In this document: positions 8,088-16,845 of the stretch, in pieces | Position numbering within the stretch: the stretch's first letter is position 1 | How the letters are laid out: every line of letters begins with the position of its first letter | Translations under genes and position numbers: made by a program | NCBI GenBank assembly: GCA_020161535.1 | Contig: JAIUNW010000017.1 | Location: forward strand, 1-64,000 | Origin: Bacteroidota bacterium | GTDB taxonomy: Bacteria > Bacteroidota > Bacteroidia > Chitinophagales > Chitinophagaceae | Direction of reading: 5' to 3' | DNA length: 64,000 nt | The notes under the pieces: model-generated | Databases searched by the model: none | Seen by the model: only the letters and a program-made list of their open reading frames with translations | What the model was told of the DNA's origin: nothing

Positions 8088-8636
8088 TCACCATTTCCAC
8101 TGAACAATGTTCCAGTCTTCTAGATCGTCCTGGTAACGGTGAATCGTTTTGAAGCCCACGCGCTCGTGCACCCTTTGCGACCGGGTATTGCTAACCGCAA
8201 TTTCGGTTATACAAAACCGTTGGCTGGCCGAAAACAGCTCTTTCATTTTAAAGTACATTCTGTCGAGCAAGGCACGACCACGATAATCTTTGTGCACACA
8301 AGCTTGACCGCATACAATAAATGGATGGTCGGCGATGACGCCTTCCTGATAGGGTAACACATCCAGTACCGCAAACATGCCCCGCAGTTCGGGAATATGC
8401 GGCGCCATTCGTTTGTCCATCGCCAGCACATAACCCGTAACCAGGCCATTATCGAGCGCAATGACCTGGGGCACAAAATCAATCATCTGCCGTAACAGCG
8501 CTTCTGAATGTTTTACGGTAACAAATCCCTCCTGACTGAGTTCTTCTTCCGTCAGCACGGCCCGGCTATTGGCTGCCTGCAATTCAAGAATGCCCTTAAT
8601 ATGTTCAGGGGTTTGGGCGACAGTTATTTCTATCAT
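8088..8636 (-). CDS. GNAT family N-acetyltransferase
   Basis: A 182-residue single-domain acetyltransferase. The acetyl-CoA loop is visible as VHKDYRGRALLDRMYFKMKE (Q/RxxGxG/A type, with RGRA replacing RGxG), followed by the TEIAVSNTRSQRVHERVGFK helix-strand typical of GNAT proteins. Substrate unknown. Its ATG overlaps the stop of the upstream S9 peptidase gene by four bases (ATGA), so the two are probably translationally coupled. Confidence 0.85.
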   Translation of the reverse strand: MIEITVAQTPEHIKGILELQAANSRAVLTEEELSQEGFVTVKHSEALLRQMIDFVPQVIALDNGLVTGYVLAMDKRMAPHIPELRGMFAVLDVLPYQEGVIADHPFIVCGQACVHKDYRGRALLDRMYFKMKELFSASQRFCITEIAVSNTRSQRVHERVGFKTIHRYQDDLEDWNIVQWKW

Positions 8637-10945
8637 CTGTCGAGATTAAAATCTATGGGGGGTTCTTTTTGTTGCAGGTGCCGCACAAAATAATCCCATC
8701 GCCGCCGCATCATGTACGGGCCATATTGTGCAAAACCATGGGCACTATTGGGGAAGATGATAAGATCATAGTCTTTGTTTGCTTTTTCCAATGCCTCCAC
8801 CACCAACAAGGTATTGTAGGGTGGCACATTGTTATCGAGCATACCGTGCGCCAACAACAATTTCCCTTTCAGGTTTTTTGCATACAACTGGTTGGCCTGT
8901 GCTGCATAATCAACATTTGCTTCAAGGCCATTGTAGCGTTCGCCCCAATCATCTTCGTAATTGCGATTGTCGTGGTTGCCCGATTCTGCGATGCCCACTT
9001 TATAAAAATCAGGGTATTTAAACATGGCCGTGGCTGTGGCAAAACCACCACCCGAATGTCCCCAGATACCAACAAAATTGGTATCAATCGGGTATTGTGC
9101 AGCGAGTTGACGGATACCGGCAATCTGGTCGTCGAGTGTATTGAGCGACATATTGCCATAACTCATATCGTGAAAACTTTTTGAACGACCGGGATTGCTG
9201 GTGCCTTCGATCAGTACCACGATGAAACCCAGTTCAGCGAGCGATTGGTTATCGCCGCGTGCAGCCGCAAAAGACCAACTGCGAACACTGCCGCCCTGCG
9301 GACCTGGATAGATATAATTGATGACCGGATATTTTTTTCCAGCACGCATGTTGGTGGGCGTGAAGACCAATCCATATACATCCGTTTTGCCATCGCCGGC
9401 CAACAATTTAACCGACTTGGGCGCTTTCCATCCTTTTGCCTGCAGTGCCGAGATATCGGCTTTCTCAAGCGGCAGTAAAATTTTTCCTTTACCATCGCGC
9501 AGCACGATAACCGGCGGCACTTCCGGCTGCGAATACGTATCAACAATAAATTTTTTCGACGGCGAGAATACAACAGTATGGTTACCGGTTTCGGGTGTTA
9601 ACGACTGCAGGTTTTTGCCATCGAACGAAATCCGGTACACTTGTGCATAATATGGATTCACCGGGTCCTTGCCCATACCAATAAAAGTGATCTCTCTTTT
9701 TTTCTCCTCTACGTCCAATACCCGTGCAGCCAGGAAATCACCTTTCGTGATTTGGTTTTTCAACTGACCTGTTTTGGCATCGTACAAATAGAGATGCCCC
9801 CAGTTATCACGTTCTGAAAACCAGATGATCTCTTGGGTAGCGGGGAGATATCGCCAGTTGATGCCGCCATGACCCGATTCGTACTGGGTGGCTACATTTT
9901 CTTCAAAAACATCGCGTACCGCACCACTAACGGCGTCGGCTATGCGCAGTTTCGCTTGTTTGTGGTCGCGGGAAGTAGATACGAACGCAAATTCGCTGCC
10001 GTTAGGGTTCCAATCGATATCGGCGAGAGTACCGCCGTCGGCTGTGATATCATCACCCAGTGTAGACCGGTGTGGATCAGGCGGTATTTGTAAGCGAATC
10101 ACTTTCACCGGATCGGTTTCAATGACCACCCGGTACAGCATGGCTATTTGTTTATCGCCCGGTAAGGGATATTTCCAGGCTTTTAACTGCGGACTACCCA
10201 CATTGGTGGTTACCAGGTACATGTCTTTCAGGTGTCGCTCGTCTTGCTGAAAGCTGACAATCTTTTTGGAATCGGGCGACCATTTTACAATGGCCCGATC
10301 GCTGTTGGTCCAGCCTGCGTTGTCGGTGGCATAGCCAAAATCTTTCACCCCATCGGTGGTGAGTTGGGTTTCTTTTTTGGAAGCGACGTCACGCATCCAG
10401 AGATTGTAATCCCTGATGAAAGCTGCTTTTTTGCCATCGGGTGAAATGGATTCGTTGCCGCCGCCGCGCCGCATCATCGACATGGCGCCATCGACAGCAA
10501 AAGGCGCGGTGCTGGTGTCGGCCATCAATTTATCTTCTTTCAACAGATAAGACCAACGCTGTTTTTCAACCATAAATGAAATGGCCGATTCATTGTTGGT
10601 AAACCGGAACTGTTGAAAAGGCAGTCGATAGGCATTGACTGTTTTTCCCGTGGCGGTCGACAAAGCATTCGCCAATTTAACAGGGTCGAAAGGGGTTGTC
10701 TTTTTTTTCTTGACAGGATCCACCAACACGAATTCTGTTCCCTTTTCGGTTCTAACGCTGTACCAGAACCGATCGCCTGCCAACCAGTTGGGACGAATAC
10801 TGCCTCGGTACACCAACGAATCGACCGATCCTGCTAAAAAGGAAGCCGCGCGTTCGTAGGCGGCAGGGGATAAACTATCTTTTTGTTGGGCCTGAATGGA
10901 TATAGAGATCGCCAATCCGGCCGCTGCTACTAATATTCTACGCAT
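8633..10945 (-). CDS. S9 family peptidase (dipeptidyl peptidase IV-like)
   Basis: A 770-residue secreted prolyl oligopeptidase-family enzyme: signal peptide (MRRILVAAAGLAISISIQAQ), an N-terminal beta-propeller (DPPIV_N) and a C-terminal alpha/beta hydrolase. The catalytic triad can be read directly: S631 in GIWGHSGGG, D704 in HGMLDNNVPP and H736 in NSAHGF. The propeller carries ESISPDGKKAAF and WSPDSKKIVSF repeats. These enzymes cleave Xaa-Pro or Xaa-Ala dipeptides from peptides in the periplasm. The start at 10945 is chosen because it opens directly into the signal peptide; a possible ATG eight codons upstream is not needed. Confidence 0.9.
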   Translation of the reverse strand: MRRILVAAAGLAISISIQAQQKDSLSPAAYERAASFLAGSVDSLVYRGSIRPNWLAGDRFWYSVRTEKGTEFVLVDPVKKKKTTPFDPVKLANALSTATGKTVNAYRLPFQQFRFTNNESAISFMVEKQRWSYLLKEDKLMADTSTAPFAVDGAMSMMRRGGGNESISPDGKKAAFIRDYNLWMRDVASKKETQLTTDGVKDFGYATDNAGWTNSDRAIVKWSPDSKKIVSFQQDERHLKDMYLVTTNVGSPQLKAWKYPLPGDKQIAMLYRVVIETDPVKVIRLQIPPDPHRSTLGDDITADGGTLADIDWNPNGSEFAFVSTSRDHKQAKLRIADAVSGAVRDVFEENVATQYESGHGGINWRYLPATQEIIWFSERDNWGHLYLYDAKTGQLKNQITKGDFLAARVLDVEEKKREITFIGMGKDPVNPYYAQVYRISFDGKNLQSLTPETGNHTVVFSPSKKFIVDTYSQPEVPPVIVLRDGKGKILLPLEKADISALQAKGWKAPKSVKLLAGDGKTDVYGLVFTPTNMRAGKKYPVINYIYPGPQGGSVRSWSFAAARGDNQSLAELGFIVVLIEGTSNPGRSKSFHDMSYGNMSLNTLDDQIAGIRQLAAQYPIDTNFVGIWGHSGGGFATATAMFKYPDFYKVGIAESGNHDNRNYEDDWGERYNGLEANVDYAAQANQLYAKNLKGKLLLAHGMLDNNVPPYNTLLVVEALEKANKDYDLIIFPNSAHGFAQYGPYMMRRRWDYFVRHLQQKEPPIDFNLDR

Positions 10946-10986
10946 GAGTGTATACAGATAAGTGAGCAAGGTAAGGAAATCAGTGG

Positions 10987-11874
10987 CTATTTTCTAGCGG
11001 TTATCATCACACCCAATATTACCAGCAAGGCGCCGGTAATTTGCAGCCAGCCCAGGCTTTCGTGCAATAACCAAACAGCGAAGAAAGCGCCAAAAAAAGG
11101 GTCAAAATTCATGAGGTTGCCTACTTGCACGGCTGGCAATATTTTCAGGGCGCGATTGTATAAAATATAGCAGACGGCCGACGAAAAAATGCCGAGGTAA
11201 AAGATGGCCAGCCAGGAGCCGGCACTAATGGTGGGCCATTGCAAACCGCGAAGGTCGTACAAGGCAGCGGGCAACAGCCCTGCAGTGCCAATCCAAATCG
11301 TCATACAACTGAGGTAAACAGGATCATATTGTAGCATTGATTTAGATAAGATGGTATAAGCGCCCCAACACACAATCGACAGCAGCATCAGGCTGTTTCC
11401 CAAGAAAGCATTGCGGGCCGCAGGAATATCGCCGGAGAAACCAAGCAGTAATACACCAATAATAGAAACGATGATGCCCCACACCTGCCATTGACGCAAT
11501 CTTTCTTTCAGGAAGATCACCGCCATGATGATGATGCCCGCCGGAATGAAGCCCTGGATCAGGGCGCCTACGGCTGCTGTGGTATAGTAAAATGAAATAT
11601 TGAAGAGAATATAAAACAGGCTGATACCGGTGAGCCCCATGGCAATTAATTTGCCAATCGGTGCATTGGTGCTGCCTGGTGCCGCTTTCTTTTTGGCTGA
11701 AATAAAAAAAGGGATGAGGCAAACAGAAGCCACCAGGTTGCGCAAAAAAGCGAAGAGAAAAGCTGGCATTTGTTCTACCGCCAGTTTGGTGACGGTGGCG
11801 GCACTTCCCCACACCAGTACCACTACCAGCATACTCAACAGCGCACTATTTCTTTGACGAGTCGTTACCTGCAT
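10987..11874 (-). CDS. EamA/DMT-family transporter
   Basis: A 295-residue integral membrane protein with about ten predicted hydrophobic helices and the two-fold EamA repeat: the first half contains VVLVWGSAATVTKLAVEQMP and ALIQGFIPAGIIIMAVIFLK plus ERL, the second half WGAYTILSKSML and LLHESLGWLQITGALLVILG. DMT proteins typically export metabolites or amino acids; the substrate cannot be told. It lies between the S9 peptidase and the large cytochrome-type protein, all on the minus strand, but gaps of 26-41 bp leave co-transcription uncertain. Confidence 0.88.
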   Translation of the reverse strand: MQVTTRQRNSALLSMLVVVLVWGSAATVTKLAVEQMPAFLFAFLRNLVASVCLIPFFISAKKKAAPGSTNAPIGKLIAMGLTGISLFYILFNISFYYTTAAVGALIQGFIPAGIIIMAVIFLKERLRQWQVWGIIVSIIGVLLLGFSGDIPAARNAFLGNSLMLLSIVCWGAYTILSKSMLQYDPVYLSCMTIWIGTAGLLPAALYDLRGLQWPTISAGSWLAIFYLGIFSSAVCYILYNRALKILPAVQVGNLMNFDPFFGAFFAVWLLHESLGWLQITGALLVILGVMITARK

Positions 11875-11900
11875 GCAAACATCGAATGTAAGCCGGAACT

Positions 11901-14900
11901 TTATTTCTTTTTCAATTCAACCAGCCATGCCAGCAAATTAGCCAGGTCCTGGCTGCTCATATTTGCATAGAGCCCGTCGGTCATCATGCTTTTTTTCATT
12001 TCGGTGATGCGTTTCACCTCGCTTGTTTTCATTTGCTTTCGACCACCACCGGGAAATTTGATATCGAGGTCGGTTTCTGTTTTGCTTGCAAGTATACCGG
12101 CATATGCTGCACCATCTTTCATCACAATGTTCCAGCCTTCGTAGCCAAAACTGATACCGGCCGATGGATGAACGATGGCTTCAAACAATCCTTCTTTTGG
12201 CAGTTTCGAACCGATTTCAGTAAGTGCCGGACCAAAATCGTAACCGATCTTTCCCGCGAGGTGACAGGTAGCACAATTGTTTACATATATTTTTTCACCC
12301 GCAGTGGCGTCAGCTTTTAGCGCAGTGATATCGGCCCAAACAGGTTCCTGCAGTTTCTGGGGATCATTATTGGGCAGATAGGTTTTCGCTTCGTCGCGCA
12401 CTGATCCGCGCCAGGAGTTCTGTACCCCGCCGGCAAATTCGGCTATCAGGAAAGAAGGCATTTTTCCACCGCGCAACAACACCAGTACGCGGTCTTCACC
12501 GGCGGTACTTTTACCCAATTGGCTCGCTGCTGTTTTGCGTGTAGCACTGTCGTAGGTAGTAGACAGCGCCACTTGTTCCAGCAATTGCACCATGCGATGA
12601 CTACCAACGCCACCCAATGACGCAAGGAGGTTTTGTGTACGGGTGGCATCAGCGCCTTTCAACACCTGCCAAATAGCAGCTTCGCCGCCTTGTTTGATGA
12701 GCAGTTCGGCTGCATCGCGACCCATCGACTCACGGGGATGGGTAAGCGCTATATCGAGTAGTTCGTTGTTTCGATTGCGAAGCTGGTATCTCGCCGCCAT
12801 TTCGATGAACGCGGGGGTATTTCGAATGGCATCCATGACGCGGTTCAAGGCCTGTTGTGCTACGGGCGATTGACCAACCGTTTTTTTATCGAGGAGTTGC
12901 AAAACCAATTTATCGACGGCAAGATTGCCGTTGGTGTTTTTTTCAAGGATGCCTAACAAGGCTTGGTATTTTTTATGACCGGGCATAAAATCAAAGGCCC
13001 GGAAATACCGGCGTCGATCCGGTACTGGCTGCGTTGCATCGCCCGCGAGGCTGGTCAGGTATGGCAAAGCAGCTTCCGTTCGCGCGCGCCAAACGATATC
13101 GCGGGTGGCCGCGGTTTGCAAAGGATTTTTAACCTGTGCCAGCCAGGCCGCAAAAAACGCATCCCATTGCGCATCGGCACCAATGCCGAGGGCCTCGAGG
13201 TACCAGCGATCTTTACCATCGTGTTGACGGGCCAGGGCTGCCCAGGTATCGGGTGCGGAAGGCATCCGCGTATGCCAGAGCGCCAGGGCAACTTCTCTTC
13301 TAACCCCGGCGGATGGGTCGTTGGTCAAAAAAACGGTCAGGCTGTCCAGCCCCTTTCCTGTTTGCACAGCCGCGCGTAATGCCATCGACCGTAAATTTTC
13401 ATTCTTTTCTTTCGCGGCAGCTTTTAGCAAAGGCAGGGGATCGGCACCGGCTTGTTTTACCAGCAACCAAAATGCCCGTGCCCGCATGCGTGCATCAGCG
13501 TTTTGGTCATTCCACAACGATTGCAGTGCAGCCGTTGCTTGATTGCCCATGGTTTGTAAGGCCGTGTAGGCTTTGAAACGCGTTGCCAGGTTGGGACTTT
13601 GCAAGGCTTTAACGGCTGAGGATGTAGTACTGTAATCTATGGCTGGCATTTTATATACGCTGCCTTTCGGCGCCACGCGATACACACGGCCACGCACCTG
13701 ATCGCCTGCTGCATGTCCGCCAACACCGGGATCATACCAATCGGCAATCAATAGCGACCCGTCGGGTGCTACGGCAATATCAGCGGGCCGAAACCAGGGG
13801 TCTTTATCACCCTTCAATATATTTTCAATACTGGCTGTATAACCTGCACCTATAGCCGAAATTTCATACGCGCGCACCACATTGGGGCCGGCATCACAAT
13901 GGATGAGTTGACCGTAGAAGCGATCGGGAAAAAGTTTTCCTTCATATACCAGTATACCCGTGGGCGAACCAGCGCCTGTTTGTAACAGGTTGGGCATGGC
14001 ACCGGGATCGTTCAGGTGCCAGTGGCGTAAAGGAATAGAGTCTTCGATATTGATACGGTTTGCCTGCCAGCCGGCGCCGGTTAATTCGTCGGTATATCCA
14101 TACTGCCCATGCGGAAAAACGGCATTGATTCGCGTGCCTTTGTTGCCATCATCGTCGTTATCACTTTGCCAAAGCGCGCCATAGCTGTCGACCGCAACTT
14201 CATAAGGATTTCTGAAATTCTGGCCCAGTACTTCCACATGACTGCCATCGGGATCGCAGCGAAGGGTGAGGCCTTGTTTGTAAGTTTTTCCGTCGAGAAT
14301 GGTTTTTCCGTTTTTGTCCTTTAAGGTTTGGGCTTCGTTGCCCATGTTGAAATAGAGTTTTCCGTCGGGCCCGAAACTGAATGCGTGCATGCCATGGTCG
14401 TGTTGTTCGCCGCCAACGCCTTGAAAAAGAATTTCTTTGCGATCGGCTTTGTCGTCGCCATTGTCGTCGTAGAACGCCCATACATACGGGCTCTGCGAAA
14501 TAAGCACCCGGTTACCCAACACCGCAATACCGAGGGGCGCATTGATTTCTGGGCCCTGGTAAAATACTTTCGTGGTGTCAGCGCGACCATCGTTGTTGTT
14601 GTCTTCCAAAATGATAATCCGGTCGCCGAGCGCATTGGTGGGATTGCCATTGATTGCGGGGCGATAATTGTATGCTTCAGTGATCCAAACGCGACCACGA
14701 TCGTCTACATCCAGGTTGGTCGGGTTTTGCAACATCGGCTCGGCCGCAAAAGGCGTTACCTCGAGTCCATCGGCAATGGCGAGGCCCTTTAAAGCATTTT
14801 CGGGGAGGTGTTTTTGCTTTTCTGTCAGTGAATCTGGCGCGGGCGCCGTAGCGGGGGCTTTTTCTGGCTGCTGACAAGCAAACAGCAGCACCAGTAGCAA

Positions 14901-14927
14901 ACTGGCGAGCATTAACAATTTTGGCAT
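11901..14927 (-). CDS. Large lipoprotein: TIGR02604-type dehydrogenase domain, HEAT repeats and cytochrome c
   Basis: A 1008-residue protein with a lipoprotein signal (LLFAC near residue 18). Residues ~50-420 form the propeller 'membrane-bound dehydrogenase' domain: VDDRGRVWITEAYNYRP, ILEDNNNDGRADTTKVF, GGEQHDHGMHAFSFGPDGKL, FRNPYEVAVDSYG, and DIAVAPDGSLLIADWYDPGVGG. Residues ~430-800 are HEAT-like helical repeats. A single c-type heme motif C885-A-T-C888-H889 begins the C-terminal domain, which ends with the conserved block MMTDGLYANMSSQDLANLLA. Architecture equals the 882-residue paralogue in this window. A periplasmic carbohydrate or alcohol oxidation role is inferred from the family only. 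The upstream gap shared with the DUF2130 gene contains a two-unit REP. Confidence 0.88.
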   Translation of the reverse strand: MPKLLMLASLLLVLLFACQQPEKAPATAPAPDSLTEKQKHLPENALKGLAIADGLEVTPFAAEPMLQNPTNLDVDDRGRVWITEAYNYRPAINGNPTNALGDRIIILEDNNNDGRADTTKVFYQGPEINAPLGIAVLGNRVLISQSPYVWAFYDDNGDDKADRKEILFQGVGGEQHDHGMHAFSFGPDGKLYFNMGNEAQTLKDKNGKTILDGKTYKQGLTLRCDPDGSHVEVLGQNFRNPYEVAVDSYGALWQSDNDDDGNKGTRINAVFPHGQYGYTDELTGAGWQANRINIEDSIPLRHWHLNDPGAMPNLLQTGAGSPTGILVYEGKLFPDRFYGQLIHCDAGPNVVRAYEISAIGAGYTASIENILKGDKDPWFRPADIAVAPDGSLLIADWYDPGVGGHAAGDQVRGRVYRVAPKGSVYKMPAIDYSTTSSAVKALQSPNLATRFKAYTALQTMGNQATAALQSLWNDQNADARMRARAFWLLVKQAGADPLPLLKAAAKEKNENLRSMALRAAVQTGKGLDSLTVFLTNDPSAGVRREVALALWHTRMPSAPDTWAALARQHDGKDRWYLEALGIGADAQWDAFFAAWLAQVKNPLQTAATRDIVWRARTEAALPYLTSLAGDATQPVPDRRRYFRAFDFMPGHKKYQALLGILEKNTNGNLAVDKLVLQLLDKKTVGQSPVAQQALNRVMDAIRNTPAFIEMAARYQLRNRNNELLDIALTHPRESMGRDAAELLIKQGGEAAIWQVLKGADATRTQNLLASLGGVGSHRMVQLLEQVALSTTYDSATRKTAASQLGKSTAGEDRVLVLLRGGKMPSFLIAEFAGGVQNSWRGSVRDEAKTYLPNNDPQKLQEPVWADITALKADATAGEKIYVNNCATCHLAGKIGYDFGPALTEIGSKLPKEGLFEAIVHPSAGISFGYEGWNIVMKDGAAYAGILASKTETDLDIKFPGGGRKQMKTSEVKRITEMKKSMMTDGLYANMSSQDLANLLAWLVELKKK

Positions 14928-14966
14928 GTACTAAATGTAGGCATTTTACCCAGGCCATAAAACCTC

Positions 14967-14991
14967 ACCCGTCGGGTAGTACCCGTCGGGT
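14967..14991. repeat. Solo REP: two ACCCGTCGGGT units
   Basis: ACCCGTCGGGT occurs at 14967-14977 and 14981-14991, separated by AGT, so the period is 14 bp. The unit, spacer and period are identical to the REP clusters that flank the RAYT gene at 45 kb, and this copy lies in the gap between two divergent genes. Confidence 0.85.
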
Positions 14992-15012
14992 GAAGTTTCG
15001 TAATTTGCCGGC

Positions 15013-16248
15013 ATGCCCACGAATATCAAATGCCCGCAGTGCAGCCATGAGTTTCCGTTGGAAGAGGCACTGAACGATGAATTAAAAGAAGCCATCGATA
15101 AGGAGAAAAACGAGCTCCGGCAGCAGATGGTCGATTATAAAAAGACGAAGGACGAAGAACTGAAACGCGCCGCCGCCGACTTCCAATTGAAACTACAGAG
15201 CGAGCTGAAAAAACAGCAGGAAGAGACCGAAAGCGCGATCCGCAAAACAACCCAGGCCGATTTTGAAGCCCGCTTATTGGCCTTGCAGGAGTCCAACCGC
15301 GAACAGGAAGAAAAACTGAAGCTATCGCGCCAAAAAGAACTGGAATTCCTACGCCTCGAACAGGAACTGAAAAACCGCGAAGCCGAACTCGACATCGAGT
15401 TGCAAAAAAAACTGCAAAGCGAAAGAACCAAGCTGGCCGAAGAACTGCGCCAAATAGAAGAACAAAAACTGGCGGTCAAAGAAACCGAGTACCAGTTGCA
15501 ATTGAAAGAGCTGAAAAAACAGTTGGAGGACCAGAAAAACCTCGCCGAAGAAATGCGTCGCAAAGCCGAACAGGGCAGCATGCAACTGCAAGGTGAAGTG
15601 CAGGAACTGGCGCTGGAAGAACTGTTAAGGGCTTCATTCCCCTTCGATCTGGTGGCCGAAGTGGGCAAGGGCGTTCGCGGGGCCGATAGTATCCTGACCA
15701 TTCGCAACCAGGTGGGGCAGGAATGTGGACGCATCATTTTCGAAAGTAAACGCGCCAAGAATTTTTCGAAAGACTGGATCGAAAAACTAAAAGCCGATAT
15801 GCGCAGCCAGGGCGCCGACCTCGCCGTACTCGTTACCCAAACCATGCCCGACGACCTCGACCACTTCGGCGAAAAAGAAGGGGTATGGATCTGCAATTTC
15901 AGTGAAGTACGGGCCCTGGTGCAGGTTTTGCGCGACAGCATCATCAAAGTGTACAACGCCGGGCGCAGCCAGGAAAACAAGGGCGATAAAATGCACATGC
16001 TGTATGACTACCTCACCAGCCACGAATTCAGCGAACAGTGGCAGGCCATCCGCGAAGGCTTTCTTGCCATGCGCATCTCCATACAAAAAGAACGTGATGC
16101 CATGGAGAAACTTTGGAAGAGCCGGGAGAAACAATTGGAAAAAGTATTGTTGAATGCGGCGCATGTACGCGGCAGTATAGAAGGCATCGCAGGCAGTGAT
16201 AATATCAGTATGCCGCTGCTGGAAGCAGAATCAGACGATGATGAATAG
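15013..16248 (+). CDS. DUF2130 domain protein (zinc ribbon, coiled coil, nuclease-like domain)
   Basis: A 411-residue soluble protein. It opens with a short CPQCSH zinc-ribbon-like knuckle (only one CxxC pair is visible), then a long charged coiled coil from ~20 to ~205 rich in E/K/Q. The C-terminal DUF2130 domain spans ~205-380, including GVRGADSILTIRNQ and CGRIIFESKRAKNFSKDWIE. The D...ExK spacing of ADSIL...FESKR resembles a PD-(D/E)XK nuclease core (my inference). It ends with an acidic tail (ESDDDE). Function is not established; possible DNA-associated role. It is transcribed divergently from the large lipoprotein gene. Confidence 0.85.
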   Translation: MPTNIKCPQCSHEFPLEEALNDELKEAIDKEKNELRQQMVDYKKTKDEELKRAAADFQLKLQSELKKQQEETESAIRKTTQADFEARLLALQESNREQEEKLKLSRQKELEFLRLEQELKNREAELDIELQKKLQSERTKLAEELRQIEEQKLAVKETEYQLQLKELKKQLEDQKNLAEEMRRKAEQGSMQLQGEVQELALEELLRASFPFDLVAEVGKGVRGADSILTIRNQVGQECGRIIFESKRAKNFSKDWIEKLKADMRSQGADLAVLVTQTMPDDLDHFGEKEGVWICNFSEVRALVQVLRDSIIKVYNAGRSQENKGDKMHMLYDYLTSHEFSEQWQAIREGFLAMRISIQKERDAMEKLWKSREKQLEKVLLNAAHVRGSIEGIAGSDNISMPLLEAESDDDE

Positions 16249-16280
16249 CCGTAAAGAATAAGTAAAACAGGTAGGTTCAT

Positions 16281-16463
16281 AAAAAAGTCCCGCGCTAGGC
16301 GGGACCAATTTTTTCCGGGTCGATCTGTTTTGGTTTTCGCGGATGGATTTCTTTAGATCTGCTGTTTCGATATTACTGATTCACAAACAAAGGCTGAATT
16401 TCGAAGGATTTGGATATGCCCGGCTTTTTCACAGACTGCTTTCAAAGGATAAGGATCGATTAG
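16281..16463 (-). ncRNA. Putative small RNA A, paralogue of the 19.65-19.87 kb element
   Basis: About 180 nt on the minus strand, bounded by a promoter-like block (16467-16537) and an intrinsic terminator (stem GTCCCGC 16287-16293 with GCGGGAC 16299-16305, then six U). It shares ordered blocks with element B: GGATAAGGAT (16447-16456), GGATTTGGAT (16406-16415), GATCTGCTGTTTC (16356-16368) and AATTTTTTCCGGGTCGAT (16308-16325), as read on the plus strand. No conserved reading frame is shared. As RNA it is rich in paired AUCC motifs. The terminator's symmetric stem could also end the DUF2130 transcript. RNA identity is inferred; family unknown. Confidence 0.6.
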
Positions 16464-16466
16464 GAG

Positions 16467-16537
16467 TACAAAGATGGCCTTTCCAAGCGCCCAAGAAGAA
16501 ACTCTTCGATAATGATGACAAAATGATCGATTTTCGG
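16467..16537 (-). promoter_or_regulatory. Promoter-like block of putative sRNA A
   Basis: Read on the minus strand: CCGAAAATCGA, 14 nt, TTATCGAAGAG, 25 nt, CATCTTTGTA. The same three blocks with exactly the same two spacings occur upstream of element B. CATCTTTG differs by one base from the Bacteroidota -7 consensus TAnnTTTG, and a TTTC lies about 20 bp upstream. Confidence 0.55.
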
Positions 16538-16550
16538 TAACATTAACCCG

Positions 16551-16835
16551 ATGACATTCGATCAATTCATACAAAGCCTGGCGGAAAACATGCCGCCGGC
16601 GGACCTGAACACCTGGCAGCAATCGCTCTGGTATGCCGCCAACAACCAATGGAACAAGGCCCATGAACTCATTCAGGACCTCCCCGACCGCCAATCGGCA
16701 CATATCCATGCCTACCTGCACCGGGTAGAAGGCGATATAGGCAATGCCGATTATTGGTATCGTCAGGCCGGCAAAAAGCGACCATCGCTTTCGCTCCAAG
16801 AAGAATGGGAAGCCATCGCAAAAAGTCTTTTCTAA
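16551..16835 (+). CDS. Conserved small soluble protein, unknown function
   Basis: A 94-residue protein of a widespread uncharacterised family. It begins MTFDQFIQSLAENMPPADLN, continues WQQSLWYAANNQWNKAHELI, and has the conserved DLPDRQSAHIHAYLHRVEGD and NADYWYRQAGKKRP blocks. It looks like two short helical hairpins, TPR-like in spirit. No signal peptide or catalytic motif. Its start lies 13 bp from the promoter-like block of putative sRNA A, which is transcribed away from it, so a shared regulatory region is possible. Confidence 0.75.
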   Translation: MTFDQFIQSLAENMPPADLNTWQQSLWYAANNQWNKAHELIQDLPDRQSAHIHAYLHRVEGDIGNADYWYRQAGKKRPSLSLQEEWEAIAKSLF

Positions 16836-16845
16836 ACAAAGCTTT

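Noticed and set aside
15135..15998. A 287-codon open frame on the minus strand opposite the DUF2130 gene
   Set aside because: Its Ser/Phe/Cys-rich composition is the mirror of the coiled-coil codons on the plus strand; no family match, and the plus strand gene is clear.
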